From Pseudideonella sakaiensis (GTDB taxonomy: Bacteria > Pseudomonadota > Gammaproteobacteria > Burkholderiales > Burkholderiaceae_C), in NCBI RefSeq assembly GCF_001293525.1, contig NZ_BBYR01000007.1, positions 124,001 through 188,000 of the forward strand: a stretch of 64,000 nt of DNA. The letters are read 5' to 3'. Made by a program: the position numbers and the translations under genes. Of the stretch, positions 1 to 9,648 are shown piece by piece. Under the pieces are notes generated by a model. That model had not been told where the DNA came from. It saw only the letters and a program-made list of their open reading frames with translations, and did not search any database. The number at the start of each line of letters is the position of its first letter. Within the stretch, counting starts at the first letter, position 1.

Positions 1-672
1 GCCGGCCTCGAGGGCCAGGCCGTGCCGGCTGCCGTCGCGGCGCAGCACGTCGTAGGCGAGGCGGCAGCCGCCGTCGGCGCGCGCCAGGCGCGACCAGCTC
101 CAGGCCTCGAAATCCGCCTCCAGCGGCCGGTCGCCGGCGTTCGCGTCGAGGTAGGCCGGGCCCTGCCAGTCCCAGGCCGGGTGGCTCAGCTGCACCTCCG
201 CGCGCGCCCAGGGGGCCAGCGGCGACCAGCGGTGGCGGCCCGCGGCGTCCAGCGCATGGGCCGTGTGGCCCCAGGCGGCGCCGGGCCGCAGCAGGATGCG
301 GCCGCGCAGCGGGCGCGGCCAGGGCGCCGCCACCTCGTCGATGTCGATTGCGAGGCCCTCGTCGCACCACTGCAGCCGGCTGCGTCCGATGCGCAGCTGG
401 CGCGCGTCGCGCTCCACCGAGCGGGCGCCGCGCTCGGTCATGGCCCAGCGGCCGCCCGGCCCGTAGAGCGCCACGTTGACCGCGCAGTGCGCCAGGGGGT
501 CCGTCGGGCCGCGCCGCCGCGCCCAGGCGTAGTAGGGCGAGAAGACGCTGCCGAGGAAGGCGATCAGCGTGAGCGCGTGCCGGCCGTCCTCGCTCACCGC
601 GTCGAGGTACCACCAGGCATAGGCGTCGGGCGCCAGCCGGTCGTCGAAACGCGGCGGGCCTGGCTCAGGCAG
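1..672 (-). CDS. crtC: Hydroxyneurosporene synthase / carotenoid 1,2-hydratase CrtC (partial, N-terminal part)
   Basis: This enzyme adds water across the terminal double bond of acyclic carotenoids to make the tertiary alcohol, in the spheroidene/spirilloxanthin branch. The frame is open to the window edge, so the C-terminal part is missing and about 220 residues are visible. It reads PRFDDRLAPDAYAWWYLDAV, then GSVFSPYYAWARRRG, the family's recognisable N-terminal block. It lies on the same strand as crtD and overlaps its 3' end by about 79 nt, so the two are translationally linked. The start is not conventional: no ATG, GTG or TTG occurs in frame near the conserved N-terminus. The left-hand limit given is an in-frame CTG; the next in-frame ATG is at 912-910, deep inside crtD. 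The identity is secure from sequence and context, the start is not. Confidence 0.9.
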   Translation of the reverse strand, partial: MPEPGPPRFDDRLAPDAYAWWYLDAVSEDGRHALTLIAFLGSVFSPYYAWARRRGPTDPLAHCAVNVALYGPGGRWAMTERGARSVERDARQLRIGRSRLQWCDEGLAIDIDEVAAPWPRPLRGRILLRPGAAWGHTAHALDAAGRHRWSPLAPWARAEVQLSHPAWDWQGPAYLDANAGDRPLEADFEAWSWSRLARADGGCRLAYDVLRRDGSRHGLALEAG

Positions 673-2129
673 TGCGCTGCCGCCAGCCGGCCCGACAGCG
701 CCGCCATCGGCACGCCCGGCCCCGGGTGCACCGTGCCCCCCGCCAGCACCAGCCCCGGCAGCGGTCCCGTCGAGCCGGGCCGCGTGAAGGAGGCCCGCCA
801 GCCATGGCTCGGCGCGCCGTAGATCGCCCCCTGGCTGCCCGGAAAGCGGCGCGCGAAGTCCGACGGCGTGGTCGTCACGGCCGGCGTATCGGTCGGCAGC
901 AGCAGCCCGCATCGGCGCAGGCGGTCCCAGGTGGCGTGGCGGCATGACTCGATCTCCGCGGGGGCGAGGGCGCGCGCAGGCGCGTTGACGAGCAGCATCA
1001 GCCGCTCCGGGGCCGCGTCGTGGCCGGCGGCGTCGCGGCGCGCGCCGTCCACCCGGTCCTGCGCGCAGACGTAGACGGTCGGGTCGGCCGGCAGGCGGCC
1101 GTCGTCCAGCGCCTCGAACTCGTCGCGGTAGCGCGGGCCGAAGAAGACGCTGTGGTGGTGCAGCGGGAAGCCGCGCGGCGTGTCGTGCAGGTGCCAGGTG
1201 AGCGCGGACAGCGAGCGCGGCGGCGGCGGCTCGGCGCGCGCCGCGTCCGGGCCGAGCAGGCCGGCCGGCAGCGCGGCGGCATCGCCGGCATGCACCACCT
1301 GGTCGGCGGCCAGCACCTCGCCGCCCTGCAGCAGCACGCCCGAGACGCGGCCGTCGCGCATCAGCACCCGCTCGACGTGCACGCCGCAGCGCAGCCGTGC
1401 CCCCTGGCGCTCGGCCAGCCCGGCCAGCGCCTCCGCGAGGCGCTGCAGCCCGCCCTCGACGAACCAGACGCCCTCGCGCTCGACGTGCGCCACCAGCATC
1501 AGCGTGGCCGGGCAGCGGAACGGGGAGGAGCCGCAGTAGGTGGCGTAGCGCGCAAACAACTGGCGCAGCCGCGGGTCGTGGAACCAGGTGCCGAGGGCCG
1601 ACCACAGCGTGGTGAACGGCGAGATGCGCGCCAGCGCCGGCAGCCCGCGCCAGCCGCTGCGCCACAGCAGCGCCGGCAGGCTGGGCCGCGGGGCGCGCAG
1701 GAAGGGCCGCTCGAGGGCGTCGTAGACCGCCTGCGCCCGGTCGCAGAACGCGAGGTAGCGCGCGGCCTCGGCGGCGCCGGCGAAGCGGCCGATCGCATCG
1801 GCCGCGGCGGCGCGGTCGGCCGGCAGGTCCAGCCGCGCGCCTGCGTCCCAGGCGTGGCGGGCCAGCACCTCGGCGCGCCGCATCGGCAGCCGGTCCTCCA
1901 GCCGCTCGCCCAGCTCGGCGAACAGCTCCTCGAAGACCCAGCGCATCGTGAACACCGTCGGGCCGGCGTCCATCGCGTGGCCGTCGACGCTGACCTCGCG
2001 CAGCTTGCCGCCGGGCCGGGCCGCCCGTTCCAGCACCCACACCTCGTGGCCCGCAGCCGCCAGCAGCGCGGCGGACACGAGCCCGCCGACGCCGGCGCCG
2101 ACGACGACGGTGCGGGGTGTGCTGTTCAT
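594..2129 (-). CDS. crtD: Hydroxyneurosporene desaturase (methoxyneurosporene dehydrogenase) CrtD
   Basis: This FAD-dependent amine-oxidase-fold enzyme introduces the 3,4 double bond in hydroxy/methoxy carotenoids, downstream of CrtC. The 511-residue product opens with the Rossmann dinucleotide motif VVVGAGVGGLVSAALLAAAG followed by an acidic residue (VLE). It ends with the family's FAD-closing segment LVLAGGTVHPGPGVPMAALSG. I chose the ATG at 2129; an in-frame GTG 12 nt upstream is possible, but that stretch forms part of the operator between crtD and crtE. The last 20 or so codons (after the conserved SGRLAAAH) run over the beginning of crtC and look like read-through rather than conserved protein. 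Transcription is divergent from crtE, so the two PpsR-type boxes probably repress both genes. Confidence 0.95.
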   Translation of the reverse strand: MNSTPRTVVVGAGVGGLVSAALLAAAGHEVWVLERAARPGGKLREVSVDGHAMDAGPTVFTMRWVFEELFAELGERLEDRLPMRRAEVLARHAWDAGARLDLPADRAAAADAIGRFAGAAEAARYLAFCDRAQAVYDALERPFLRAPRPSLPALLWRSGWRGLPALARISPFTTLWSALGTWFHDPRLRQLFARYATYCGSSPFRCPATLMLVAHVEREGVWFVEGGLQRLAEALAGLAERQGARLRCGVHVERVLMRDGRVSGVLLQGGEVLAADQVVHAGDAAALPAGLLGPDAARAEPPPPRSLSALTWHLHDTPRGFPLHHHSVFFGPRYRDEFEALDDGRLPADPTVYVCAQDRVDGARRDAAGHDAAPERLMLLVNAPARALAPAEIESCRHATWDRLRRCGLLLPTDTPAVTTTPSDFARRFPGSQGAIYGAPSHGWRASFTRPGSTGPLPGLVLAGGTVHPGPGVPMAALSGRLAAAHCLSQARRVSTTGWRPTPMPGGTSTR

Positions 2130-2165
2130 TGACGTTGACACATGGCGTGTCTATTATGGATGACA
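2123..2165 (+). promoter_or_regulatory. Tandem PpsR/CrtJ operator with embedded sigma70 promoter of crtE
   Basis: Two TGT-N12-ACA boxes are seen, at 2123-2140 (TGTTCATTGACGTTGACA) and 2148-2165 (TGTCTATTATGGATGACA), separated by 7 bp. The second matches the extended form TGTc-N10-gACA exactly. A sigma70-like promoter sits inside: TTGACG at 2129-2134, 17 bp, TATTAT at 2152-2157, reading toward crtE. Box 1 therefore covers the -35 and box 2 the -10, and box 1 also overlaps the crtD start codon. In known purple bacteria PpsR/CrtJ binds paired boxes cooperatively under aerobic conditions; repression here of both crtE and crtD is inferred. Confidence 0.85.
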
Positions 2166-2209
2166 CAGACCTGTCGCGCATCCGCCGACGACCGGCAACC
2201 GGAGCAGAT

Positions 2210-3093
<884 letters not shown>

Positions 3094-3094
<1 letters not shown>

Positions 3095-4263
3095 TGCAGG
3101 CCGCGGGCGCTCCGCCGGAGGCCCGCGGCTGGCTCGAGCGCCTGCGCGACTGGCCGCAGCGCCGTGTCGCCGACCCGGCCTTCCGCCGCTGGGCCGAGTC
3201 CTCGCGCTGGACACGCTGGATCGCGCGCCGGCGCGCGCGCGAGCTGTTCGACCTGGTCGCCGGCTTCGTCTATTCCCAGGTGCTGCTGGCCTGCGTGCAG
3301 CTGCGCCTGTTCGAGCGGCTGCAGGACGGCCCGCTGGACGCCGACGCGCTGGCGCCGCGCCTCGGGCTGGCGCCCGATGCGGTGCGCCGCCTGTGCGACG
3401 CCGCGGTCGCGCTGCGCCTGCTGGCCCGCCGCTCCGGCGAGCGCTATGCGCTCGGGCCGCTGGGTGCGGCGATGGTCGGCAACGACGCGGTGGCCGCGAT
3501 GGTCGAGCACCACGCGGCGCTCTACGAGGACCTGCGCGAGCCGCTCGCGCTGCTGCGCGGCCACCGCGACGCCACCGCGCTGCGGCGCGTCTGGCCCTAT
3601 GCCGCGGCCGGCCTCGCCGGGGGTGCCGCGCCGCGCAGCCTGGCCGTCGACGCGGTCGCCGGCTACTGCGCGCTGATGTCGGCCTCGCAGCCGCTGGTCG
3701 CGGGCACGGTGCTCGATGCGTGGCCGCTGCGGCGGCGCCGCGTGCTGCTCGACCTGGGGGGCGGCGAGGGCCGCTTCGTCGAGGCGGCGCTGCGCCGGCA
3801 CGGCGCGCTGCGCGGCCTGCTGTTCGACCTGCCGGCGGTGGCCGCGCGCGCGGAGGCCCGCCTCGGCTTGGCCGGGCTGGGCGGGCGGGTCGCCTGCCTC
3901 GGCGGCGATTTCCTGCGTGACCGCCTGCCGCGCGGCGCCGACACGATCTCGCTCGTGCGCGTGGTGCACGACCACGACGATGCCGCGGTGCGCACGCTGC
4001 TGCGGGCCGCGCATGACGCGCTGCCGCCCGGTGGCCAGCTGCTGCTGGCCGAGCCGATGGCCCGCACGCGCGGCGCCGAGGCGATGGGCGACGCCTACTT
4101 CGGCTGGTACCTGCTCGCGATGGGGCAGGGCCGGCCGCGCAGTGCCGACGAACTGGCGGCGATGCTGCGCGAGGCGGGCTTCGGCTCGGTGCGTGCGGTG
4201 CGCACGGCCGTGCCGCTGCAGACCGGGCTGCTGGTGGCCGAGCGCAGCGTCGCGCTGGACTGA
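3094..4263 (+). CDS. crtF: Demethylspheroidene O-methyltransferase CrtF
   Basis: This S-adenosylmethionine-dependent methyltransferase methylates the C1 hydroxyl created by CrtC to give methoxy carotenoids. The 389-residue protein has the helical dimerisation half typical of small-molecule O-methyltransferases, then the SAM-binding core beginning VLLDLGGGEGRFVEAAL around residue 215, and the segment LVRVVHDHDDAAVRTLLRAA that carries the catalytic His region. GLLVAERS closes the fold. The start overlaps the crtE stop by one base. The stop is followed by the bchC promoter and operator, so bchC can be expressed both by read-through and from its own promoter. Confidence 0.94.
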
Positions 4264-4273
4264 CAGACCCGAG

Positions 4274-4317
4274 TGTAAATACATGTTGACGTTCACCCTG
4301 GTCAGCGTAGGATGACA
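4274..4317 (+). promoter_or_regulatory. Putative bchC promoter with two degenerate PpsR/CrtJ-like boxes
   Basis: The layout repeats that upstream of crtE. TTGACG (4286-4291), a 16-bp spacer and TAGGAT (4308-4313) form a sigma70-like promoter. Box 1 (4274-4291) is TGT-N12-ACG and box 2 (4300-4317) is GGTC-N10-GACA, each one base off the consensus. They are 8 bp apart, with box 1 over the -35 and box 2 over the -10. Function is inferred from the matching geometry and from bchC promoters in other purple bacteria being PpsR targets. Confidence 0.6.
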
Positions 4318-4406
4318 CGAACCGAACCGGTGCATCCCGCCATGTGCTTCCGCCATCCCTCCTCGTCGATGCCGACGCGCCCGCCGCGCGGCGCAGGGGC
4401 GCGCGC

Positions 4407-5360
4407 ATGAGGGCCGACGCCGTGGTGCTGGAGCAGCCGCGCCAGCTCGTGCTGGCCGACCTGTCGCTGGACCGGCCGGGCGCCGACGACGTCGTCGTCG
4501 ACGTCGACTGGAGCGGCATCAGCACCGGCACCGAGCGCCTGCTCTACGACGGGCGCATGCCGACCTTCCCCGGCATGGGCTACCCGCTGGTGCCGGGCTA
4601 CGAGTCCGTCGGCCGCGTGGTCGAGGCCGGTGCCGGCAGCGGCCACCGGGTCGGCGAACGTGTCTTCGTGCCGGGCGCCCGCTGCTTCGGGCCGGTGCGC
4701 GGCCTGTTCGGCGGCGCCGCGTCGCGGCTGGTCGTGCCGGGCAGCCGGGCGCTCGCGGTCGACGAGGGGCTGGGCGAGCAGGCCGTGCTGCTGGCGCTGG
4801 CCGCCACCGCGTACCACGCGGTGGCCGGCGGCGGACGCCGCCCGGCGATCGTGCCGCCGGACCTGATCGTCGGCCACGGCGTGCTCGGCCGGCTGCTGGC
4901 GCGGCTGGCGGTCGCCGCCGGCCATGGCGGCTTCACCGTCTGGGAGCGCGACGCGTCGCGGCGCGACGGTGCCGACGGCTATGCGGTGGTCGACCCGGCG
5001 GACGATCCGCGGCGCGACTACCACGCCATCTACGACGTCAGCGGCGACGCCGGCATCCTGGACACCCTGGTGCAGCGGCTCGCCCCGGGCGGCGAGATCG
5101 TGCTCGCCGGCTTCTACGCCGAGCGGCTCGGCTTCGACTTCGCGCCGGCCTTCATGCGCGAGGCGCAGATCCGCTGCGCCGCCGAATGGCAGCGCGCCGA
5201 CCTGCTCGCGGTGAACCAGCTTGCCTCGGAGGGCCGTTTCTCGCTGGACGGCCTGATCACCCACCACGCGGACGCGCGCAGCGCCGCGGGGGCCTACCGC
5301 ACCGCCTTCGAGGACACCCGCTGTCTGAAGATGGTGCTCGACTGGAGAACGGCCGCATGA
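4407..5360 (+). CDS. bchC: Bacteriochlorophyllide a dehydrogenase BchC
   Basis: BchC oxidises the 3-hydroxyethyl group of the bacteriochlorophyllide intermediate to 3-acetyl, a late step of bacteriochlorophyll a synthesis. The 317-residue protein is a medium-chain dehydrogenase-like fold: the GroES-like half contains WSGISTGTERLLY and YPLVPGYESVGRVVEAG, and the nucleotide-binding half contains LIVGHGVLGRLLARLA. I start at the ATG at 4407, which has AGGGG just upstream. A GTG 63 nt earlier would add 21 arginine-rich residues not expected in the family. The TGA overlaps the ATG of the following small ORF (ATGA). Confidence 0.93.
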   Translation: MRADAVVLEQPRQLVLADLSLDRPGADDVVVDVDWSGISTGTERLLYDGRMPTFPGMGYPLVPGYESVGRVVEAGAGSGHRVGERVFVPGARCFGPVRGLFGGAASRLVVPGSRALAVDEGLGEQAVLLALAATAYHAVAGGGRRPAIVPPDLIVGHGVLGRLLARLAVAAGHGGFTVWERDASRRDGADGYAVVDPADDPRRDYHAIYDVSGDAGILDTLVQRLAPGGEIVLAGFYAERLGFDFAPAFMREAQIRCAAEWQRADLLAVNQLASEGRFSLDGLITHHADARSAAGAYRTAFEDTRCLKMVLDWRTAA

Positions 5361-5473
5361 GCCCGCAGACCACGACGCCGCCGGCCCTGCCGCCGGCGGA
5401 GCAGGACCGTTGCATCCAGTTCGGCTGGCTCGCGCTCGCCCTCTCGGTGTTCGACTGGAGGCAAGTCGCATGA
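5357..5473 (+). CDS. Small ORF of 38 codons between bchC and bchX, function unknown
   Basis: A 38-residue peptide starts MSPQTTTPPALPP and ends with the hydrophobic, Trp-containing stretch FGWLALALSVFDWRQVA. It is not recognised. Both ends are four-base ATGA overlaps, with the bchC stop and with the bchX start. A GGAG motif lies 8 nt before its ATG, and the bchX ribosome binding site (GGAGG) is inside it. Nearly all third codon positions are G or C, as in neighbouring real genes. It could be a true microprotein of the pigment pathway, with a short membrane-associated helix, or only a translated spacer that couples bchC and bchX translation. Confidence 0.55.
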   Translation: MSPQTTTPPALPPAEQDRCIQFGWLALALSVFDWRQVA

Positions 5474-6471
5474 GCGTGTCCAGCGTCCCGATCGCCGCCC
5501 TCAAGCGCCAGCTGCGCGACGAAGCCCGCCGCGAGCCCGACCCGGTCGCCACCGGCCCGGTCACCAAGGAAACCCAGATCATCGCGATCTACGGCAAGGG
5601 CGGCATCGGCAAGAGCTTCACGCTCGCCAACCTCAGCTACATGATGGCCCAGATGGGCAAGAAGGTGCTGCTGATCGGCTGCGATCCGAAGAGCGACACC
5701 ACCAGCCTGCTGTTCGGCGGCAAGGCCTGCCCGACCATCATCGAGACCAGCTCGCGCAAGAAGCTGGCCGGCGAACCGGTCTCGATCGGCGACGTCTGCT
5801 TCAAGCGCGACGGCGTCTTCGCGATGGAGCTCGGCGGGCCCGAGGTCGGCCGCGGCTGCGGCGGGCGCGGCATCATCCACGGCTTCGAGACCCTGGAGAA
5901 GCTCGGCTTCCACGACTGGGGCTTCGACTACGTGCTGCTGGACTTCCTCGGCGACGTGGTCTGCGGCGGCTTCGGCCTGCCGATCGCGCGCGACATGTGC
6001 CAGAAGGTGATCGTGGTCGGCAGCAACGACCTGCAGAGCCTGTACGTGGCGAACAACGTCTGCAGCGCGGTGGAGTACTTCCGCAAGCTCGGCGGCAACG
6101 TCGGCGTGGCGGGCATGGTCGTCAACAAGGACGACGGCAGCGGCGAGGCCCAGGCCTTCGCCGACGCGGCCGGCATCCCGGTGCTGTCGGCGATCCCGGC
6201 GCACGACGACATCCGCCGCAAGAGCGCGAGCTACGAGATCATCGGCCGCCCCGGAACCACCTGGGGCCCGCTGTTCGAGACCCTGGCCACCCGCGTCGGC
6301 GAGGCGCCGCCGGTGCGCCCGCGGCCGCTGTCGCAGGACGCGCTGCTCGGCCTGTTCTCGGCCGACAGCGTCGGTCGCGACGTGAAGCTGGAGCCGGCGA
6401 CCCTGGTCGACATGGTCGGCCGCGACGAGGTGGTGCGGCCCTCGCTCGAAGTCATCTACGACGCCGCCTGA
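5470..6471 (+). CDS. bchX: Chlorophyllide a reductase iron protein BchX
   Basis: BchX is the ATP-dependent electron-donating subunit of the nitrogenase-like chlorophyllide a reductase, which reduces ring B of chlorin to bacteriochlorin. The 333-residue protein has a NifH-like core: P-loop IAIYGKGGIGKSFTLANLSY near residue 38 and switch/cluster region GRGCGGRGI. A later Cys in FLGDVVCGGFGLPIARDMC completes the ligands of the intersubunit [4Fe-4S] cluster. The start is the ATG overlapping the preceding small ORF, with GGAGG upstream. bchY follows after 7 nt. A protochlorophyllide-reductase BchL assignment is excluded by the N-terminal extension and by the context with bchYZ. Confidence 0.96.
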   Translation: MSVSSVPIAALKRQLRDEARREPDPVATGPVTKETQIIAIYGKGGIGKSFTLANLSYMMAQMGKKVLLIGCDPKSDTTSLLFGGKACPTIIETSSRKKLAGEPVSIGDVCFKRDGVFAMELGGPEVGRGCGGRGIIHGFETLEKLGFHDWGFDYVLLDFLGDVVCGGFGLPIARDMCQKVIVVGSNDLQSLYVANNVCSAVEYFRKLGGNVGVAGMVVNKDDGSGEAQAFADAAGIPVLSAIPAHDDIRRKSASYEIIGRPGTTWGPLFETLATRVGEAPPVRPRPLSQDALLGLFSADSVGRDVKLEPATLVDMVGRDEVVRPSLEVIYDAA

Positions 6472-6478
6472 GGCAAGC

Positions 6479-7963
6479 ATGAGCGCCTGCCACACCGGAG
6501 CGGACCTGATGCGTGCGGCCGAACAGGCCGCCGCGACCTCGCAGACGCTCGCCGGCTATGCGCGCGACTACCCGAAGGGTCCGCACGACCAGCCGCAGAG
6601 CATGTGCCCGGCCTTCGGCTCGCTGCGGGTGGGGCTGCGCATGCGCCGGGTGGCGACGATCCTGTCGGGCAGCGCCTGCTGCGTCTACGGGCTGACCTTC
6701 ACCAGCCACTTCTACGGCGCACGCCGCAGCGTGGGCTACGTGCCCTTCAACAGCGAGACCCTGGTGACGGGCAAGCTGTTCGAGGACATCCGCGAGGCCG
6801 TGCACGCGCAGGCCGACCCGGCCCAGCTGGACGCGATCGTCGTGATCAACCTGTGCGTGCCGACGGCCAGCGGCGTGCCGCTGCAGCTGCTGCCCAAGCA
6901 GATCGACGGCGTGCGCGTGATCGGCATCGACGTGCCCGGCTTCGGCGTGCCCACGCACGCCGAGGCGAAGGACGTGCTGGCCGCCGCGATGCTGCGATAT
7001 GCGCGCAGCGAGGCCGAGTCCGGCCCGGTCGCGGCGCCGCGCGGCTGGCAGGCCGGCCGCGCCGAGGCCCGCCCGACGGTCGCACTGCTCGGCGAGATGT
7101 TCCCGGCCGACCCGGTCGGCCTCGGCGCGATGCTCGACACCCTCGGCCTCGCCGCCGGGCCGGTGGTGCCGCCGCGCGAATGGCGCGAGCTGTATGCGGC
7201 GCTGGCCTCGCCGGTGGTGGCGGCGATCCATCCCTTCTACGTCGCCAGCGTGCGCGAGTTCGAGGCCGCCGGGCGGCGCGTCGTGCCGTCGGCGCCGGTC
7301 GGCTACGAGGGCACCGCCGCGTGGCTGGAGGCGGTCGGCACGGCCGCCGGCGTGGGCGCCGAGCGCATCGGCGCGGCGCAGCAGCGCTGGCTGCCGGCGG
7401 TGCGCGGCGCGCTGGCGGCGATGCCGATCCGCGGGCGCATCACGCTGTCCGGCTACGAAGGCAGCGAGCTGCTGGTGGCGCGCCTGCTGGTGGAAAGCGG
7501 CGCCGAACTGCCCTATGTCGGCACCGCCTGCGCCGCCACGCCGTGGAACGAGCCCGACCGTGCCTGGCTGGCCGCGCGCGGCGTGCACGTGCAGTTCCGT
7601 GCATCGCTGGAGCAGGACCTGGCGGCGATGCGCGAGGTCCGCCCGGACCTGGCGATCGGCACCACGCCGGTGGTGCAGGCCGCGAAGGAGGCCCGCACGC
7701 CCGGGCTGTACTTCACCAACCTGATCTCGGCCCGCCCGCTGATGGGCCCGGCCGGCGCCGGCTCGCTGGCGCAGGTGGTGAACGCGGCGATCGCCAACAA
7801 GGCGCGCTTCGACGCGATGCAGGACTTCTTCGGCGACACCGGCCAGGGCGACCAGGCCGGCGTCTGGCGCGAGCCGCCGGTGGCCCGGCCCGAGTTCCGG
7901 GCCGAGGTGCGGCGCCAGATCGTCAAGCTGCAGCGCCGGCGCCAGGCCGAGGAGGCGGTGTGA
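6479..7963 (+). CDS. bchY: Chlorophyllide a reductase subunit BchY
   Basis: BchY is the NifD-like half of the catalytic component of chlorophyllide a reductase. The 494-residue protein contains [25 protein letters not shown] and [14 protein letters not shown], which supply Cys ligands of the [4Fe-4S] cluster shared with BchZ. The C-terminal half has the second nitrogenase-like domain ([20 protein letters not shown], then [19 protein letters not shown]). Its TGA overlaps the GTG start of bchZ (GTGA), which suits strict 1:1 subunit synthesis. Confidence 0.96.
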   Translation: MSACHTGADLMRAAEQAAATSQTLAGYARDYPKGPHDQPQSMCPAFGSLRVGLRMRRVATILSGSACCVYGLTFTSHFYGARRSVGYVPFNSETLVTGKLFEDIREAVHAQADPAQLDAIVVINLCVPTASGVPLQLLPKQIDGVRVIGIDVPGFGVPTHAEAKDVLAAAMLRYARSEAESGPVAAPRGWQAGRAEARPTVALLGEMFPADPVGLGAMLDTLGLAAGPVVPPREWRELYAALASPVVAAIHPFYVASVREFEAAGRRVVPSAPVGYEGTAAWLEAVGTAAGVGAERIGAAQQRWLPAVRGALAAMPIRGRITLSGYEGSELLVARLLVESGAELPYVGTACAATPWNEPDRAWLAARGVHVQFRASLEQDLAAMREVRPDLAIGTTPVVQAAKEARTPGLYFTNLISARPLMGPAGAGSLAQVVNAAIANKARFDAMQDFFGDTGQGDQAGVWREPPVARPEFRAEVRRQIVKLQRRRQAEEAV

Positions 7964-9414
7964 ACTTCGTGCTCGACCACGACCGCGCGGGCGGCTACTG
8001 GGGCGCCGTCTACGTCTTCACCGCGATCAAGGGCCTGCAGGTCGTGATCGACGGGCCGGTGGGCTGCGAGAACCTGCCGGTGACCAGCGTGCTGCACTAC
8101 ACCGACGCGCTGCCGCCGCACGAGCTGCCGATCGTCGTGACCGGCCTGGCCGAGGAGCAGCTCGGCCGCGAGGGCACCGAGGGCAGCCTCCGCCGCGCCC
8201 ATGCGGTGCTCGACCCGGACCTGCCGTCGGTCGTCGTCACCGGCTCGATCGCCGAGATGATCGGCGGCGGCGTGACGCCCGAGGGCACCACGATCCAGCG
8301 CTTCCTGCCACGCACCATCGACGAGGACCAGTGGCAGTGCGCCAACCGCGCGCTGCTCTGGCTGTGGCAGCAGCACGGGCTGCGCCACGTGCCCGCGGCG
8401 CGTCCGGCGGCCGAGCGGCCGGCCGGCGAGCGGCCGAAGGTGAACCTGATCGGCCCGGCCTACGGCATGTTCAACGGGCCGAGCGACACCGCCGAGCTGT
8501 GCCGCCTGGTCGAGGGCATCGGCGCGCAGGTGAACCTCGTCTTCCCGCTCGGCAGCCACCTCGCCGACGTCGCGAAGCTGGCCGACGCGGATGCCAACGT
8601 CTGCCTCTACCGCGAGTACGGCCGGCTGCTGTGCGAGGCGCTGGAGCGGCCCTACCTGCAGGCGCCGGTCGGCCTGCACAGCACCACCGCCTTCCTGCGC
8701 GAGCTGGGGCGGCTGCTGGGCCTGGACCCGGAGCCCTTCATCGAGCGCGAGAAGCACACCACGATCAAGCCGGTGTGGGACCTGTGGCGCTCCGTCACGC
8801 AGGACTTCTTCGCCACCGCCAGCTTCGCCGTGGTGGCCAACGAGACCTACACCCGCGGCCTGCGCCATTTCCTCGAGGACGAGCTGGGCCTGCCCTGCCG
8901 CTTCGCGGTGGCACGCCGGGCCGGCGAGAAGACCGACCATGCCGAGGTCCGGCGCCTGGTGCGCGAGACGCCGCCGCTGCTGCTGTTCGGCAGCATCAAC
9001 GAGCGCATGTACCTGGCCGAGTCCGGCGGCGGCGGTCACGGCCCGCGCCCGAGCTTCATCCCGGCCTCCTTCCCCGGCGCGGTGATCCGCCGCGCCACCG
9101 GCACGCCCTTCATGGGCTATGCCGGCGCGACCTACCTGGTGCAGGAGGTCTGCAATGCGCTCTTCGACGCGCTGTTCCACGTGCTGCCGCTGGGCACCGA
9201 GCTGGATCGCATCGACGCGACCCCGGTGCGCGAGCACGAGGAACTGCGCTGGGACGAGGAGGCCCGCGCGCTGCTGCAGCGCCTGGTCGATCGCCAGCCG
9301 GTGCTGGTGCGCATCTCCGCGGCCAAGCGCCTGCGCGACCGGGCGGAGCGCCGCGCGCGCGAGGCGGGCGCCGACAGCGTCAGTGCGCGGCTGGTCGAGG
9401 AGTGCAACGAATGA
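7960..9414 (+). CDS. bchZ: Chlorophyllide a reductase subunit BchZ
   Basis: BchZ is the NifK-like partner of BchY; the heterotetramer holds the chlorophyllide and the catalytic [4Fe-4S] cluster. The 484-residue protein begins with a GTG that overlaps the bchY stop. It shows [20 protein letters not shown] near the N-terminus (a cluster Cys), [14 protein letters not shown], and [17 protein letters not shown] at the start of the second domain. [15 protein letters not shown] near the end is a typical basic helix. It is followed by 84 nt with GC-rich hairpin potential before pufB, so the superoperon likely reads through into puf. Confidence 0.96.
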   Translation: MNFVLDHDRAGGYWGAVYVFTAIKGLQVVIDGPVGCENLPVTSVLHYTDALPPHELPIVVTGLAEEQLGREGTEGSLRRAHAVLDPDLPSVVVTGSIAEMIGGGVTPEGTTIQRFLPRTIDEDQWQCANRALLWLWQQHGLRHVPAARPAAERPAGERPKVNLIGPAYGMFNGPSDTAELCRLVEGIGAQVNLVFPLGSHLADVAKLADADANVCLYREYGRLLCEALERPYLQAPVGLHSTTAFLRELGRLLGLDPEPFIEREKHTTIKPVWDLWRSVTQDFFATASFAVVANETYTRGLRHFLEDELGLPCRFAVARRAGEKTDHAEVRRLVRETPPLLLFGSINERMYLAESGGGGHGPRPSFIPASFPGAVIRRATGTPFMGYAGATYLVQEVCNALFDALFHVLPLGTELDRIDATPVREHEELRWDEEARALLQRLVDRQPVLVRISAAKRLRDRAERRAREAGADSVSARLVEECNE

Positions 9415-9444
9415 CGTCGGCCCACGGGCTGGCATCAACCCTCG

Positions 9445-9461
9445 CGCGCGGGGCACGCGCG
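9445..9461 (+). other. Hairpin in the bchZ-pufB junction
   Basis: CGCGCG (9445-9450), a 5-nt loop and CGCGCG (9456-9461) form a short GC stem. A second potential stem made of GGCC-type repeats lies at about 9467-9478, just before the pufB ribosome binding site AGGAGA (9486-9491). Such structures mark RNA processing points in puf superoperon transcripts of other purple bacteria; that role here is inferred. Confidence 0.4.
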
Positions 9462-9498
9462 GTCACGGCCCCCGGGCCACTTTCTAGGAGAAACCGTC

Positions 9499-9648
9499 AT
9501 GGCAGACGACAGGAAAGGCTCGCTCTCGGGCCTCACGGAGCACGAAGCCCAGGAGTTCCATGGGATCTTCATGACCAGCTTCATCGGATTCACGGTCATC
9601 GCGATCGTTGCCCACGTCCTCGTGTGGCAATGGCGCCCGTGGCTCTGA
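9499..9648 (+). CDS. pufB: Light-harvesting complex 1 beta polypeptide PufB
   Basis: PufB is the beta apoprotein of the LH1 ring around the reaction centre; one transmembrane helix binds bacteriochlorophyll a and a carotenoid. The 49-residue protein starts [20 protein letters not shown] and ends [12 protein letters not shown]. The His in AHVLVW is the magnesium ligand, and WRPWL is the typical C-terminal anchor. An upstream His in [10 protein letters not shown] fits the second conserved beta His. A good AGGAG site sits 8 nt before the ATG. pufA normally follows within about 15 nt in purple bacteria; here 215 nt and another gene intervene. Confidence 0.97.
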   Translation: MADDRKGSLSGLTEHEAQEFHGIFMTSFIGFTVIAIVAHVLVWQWRPWL

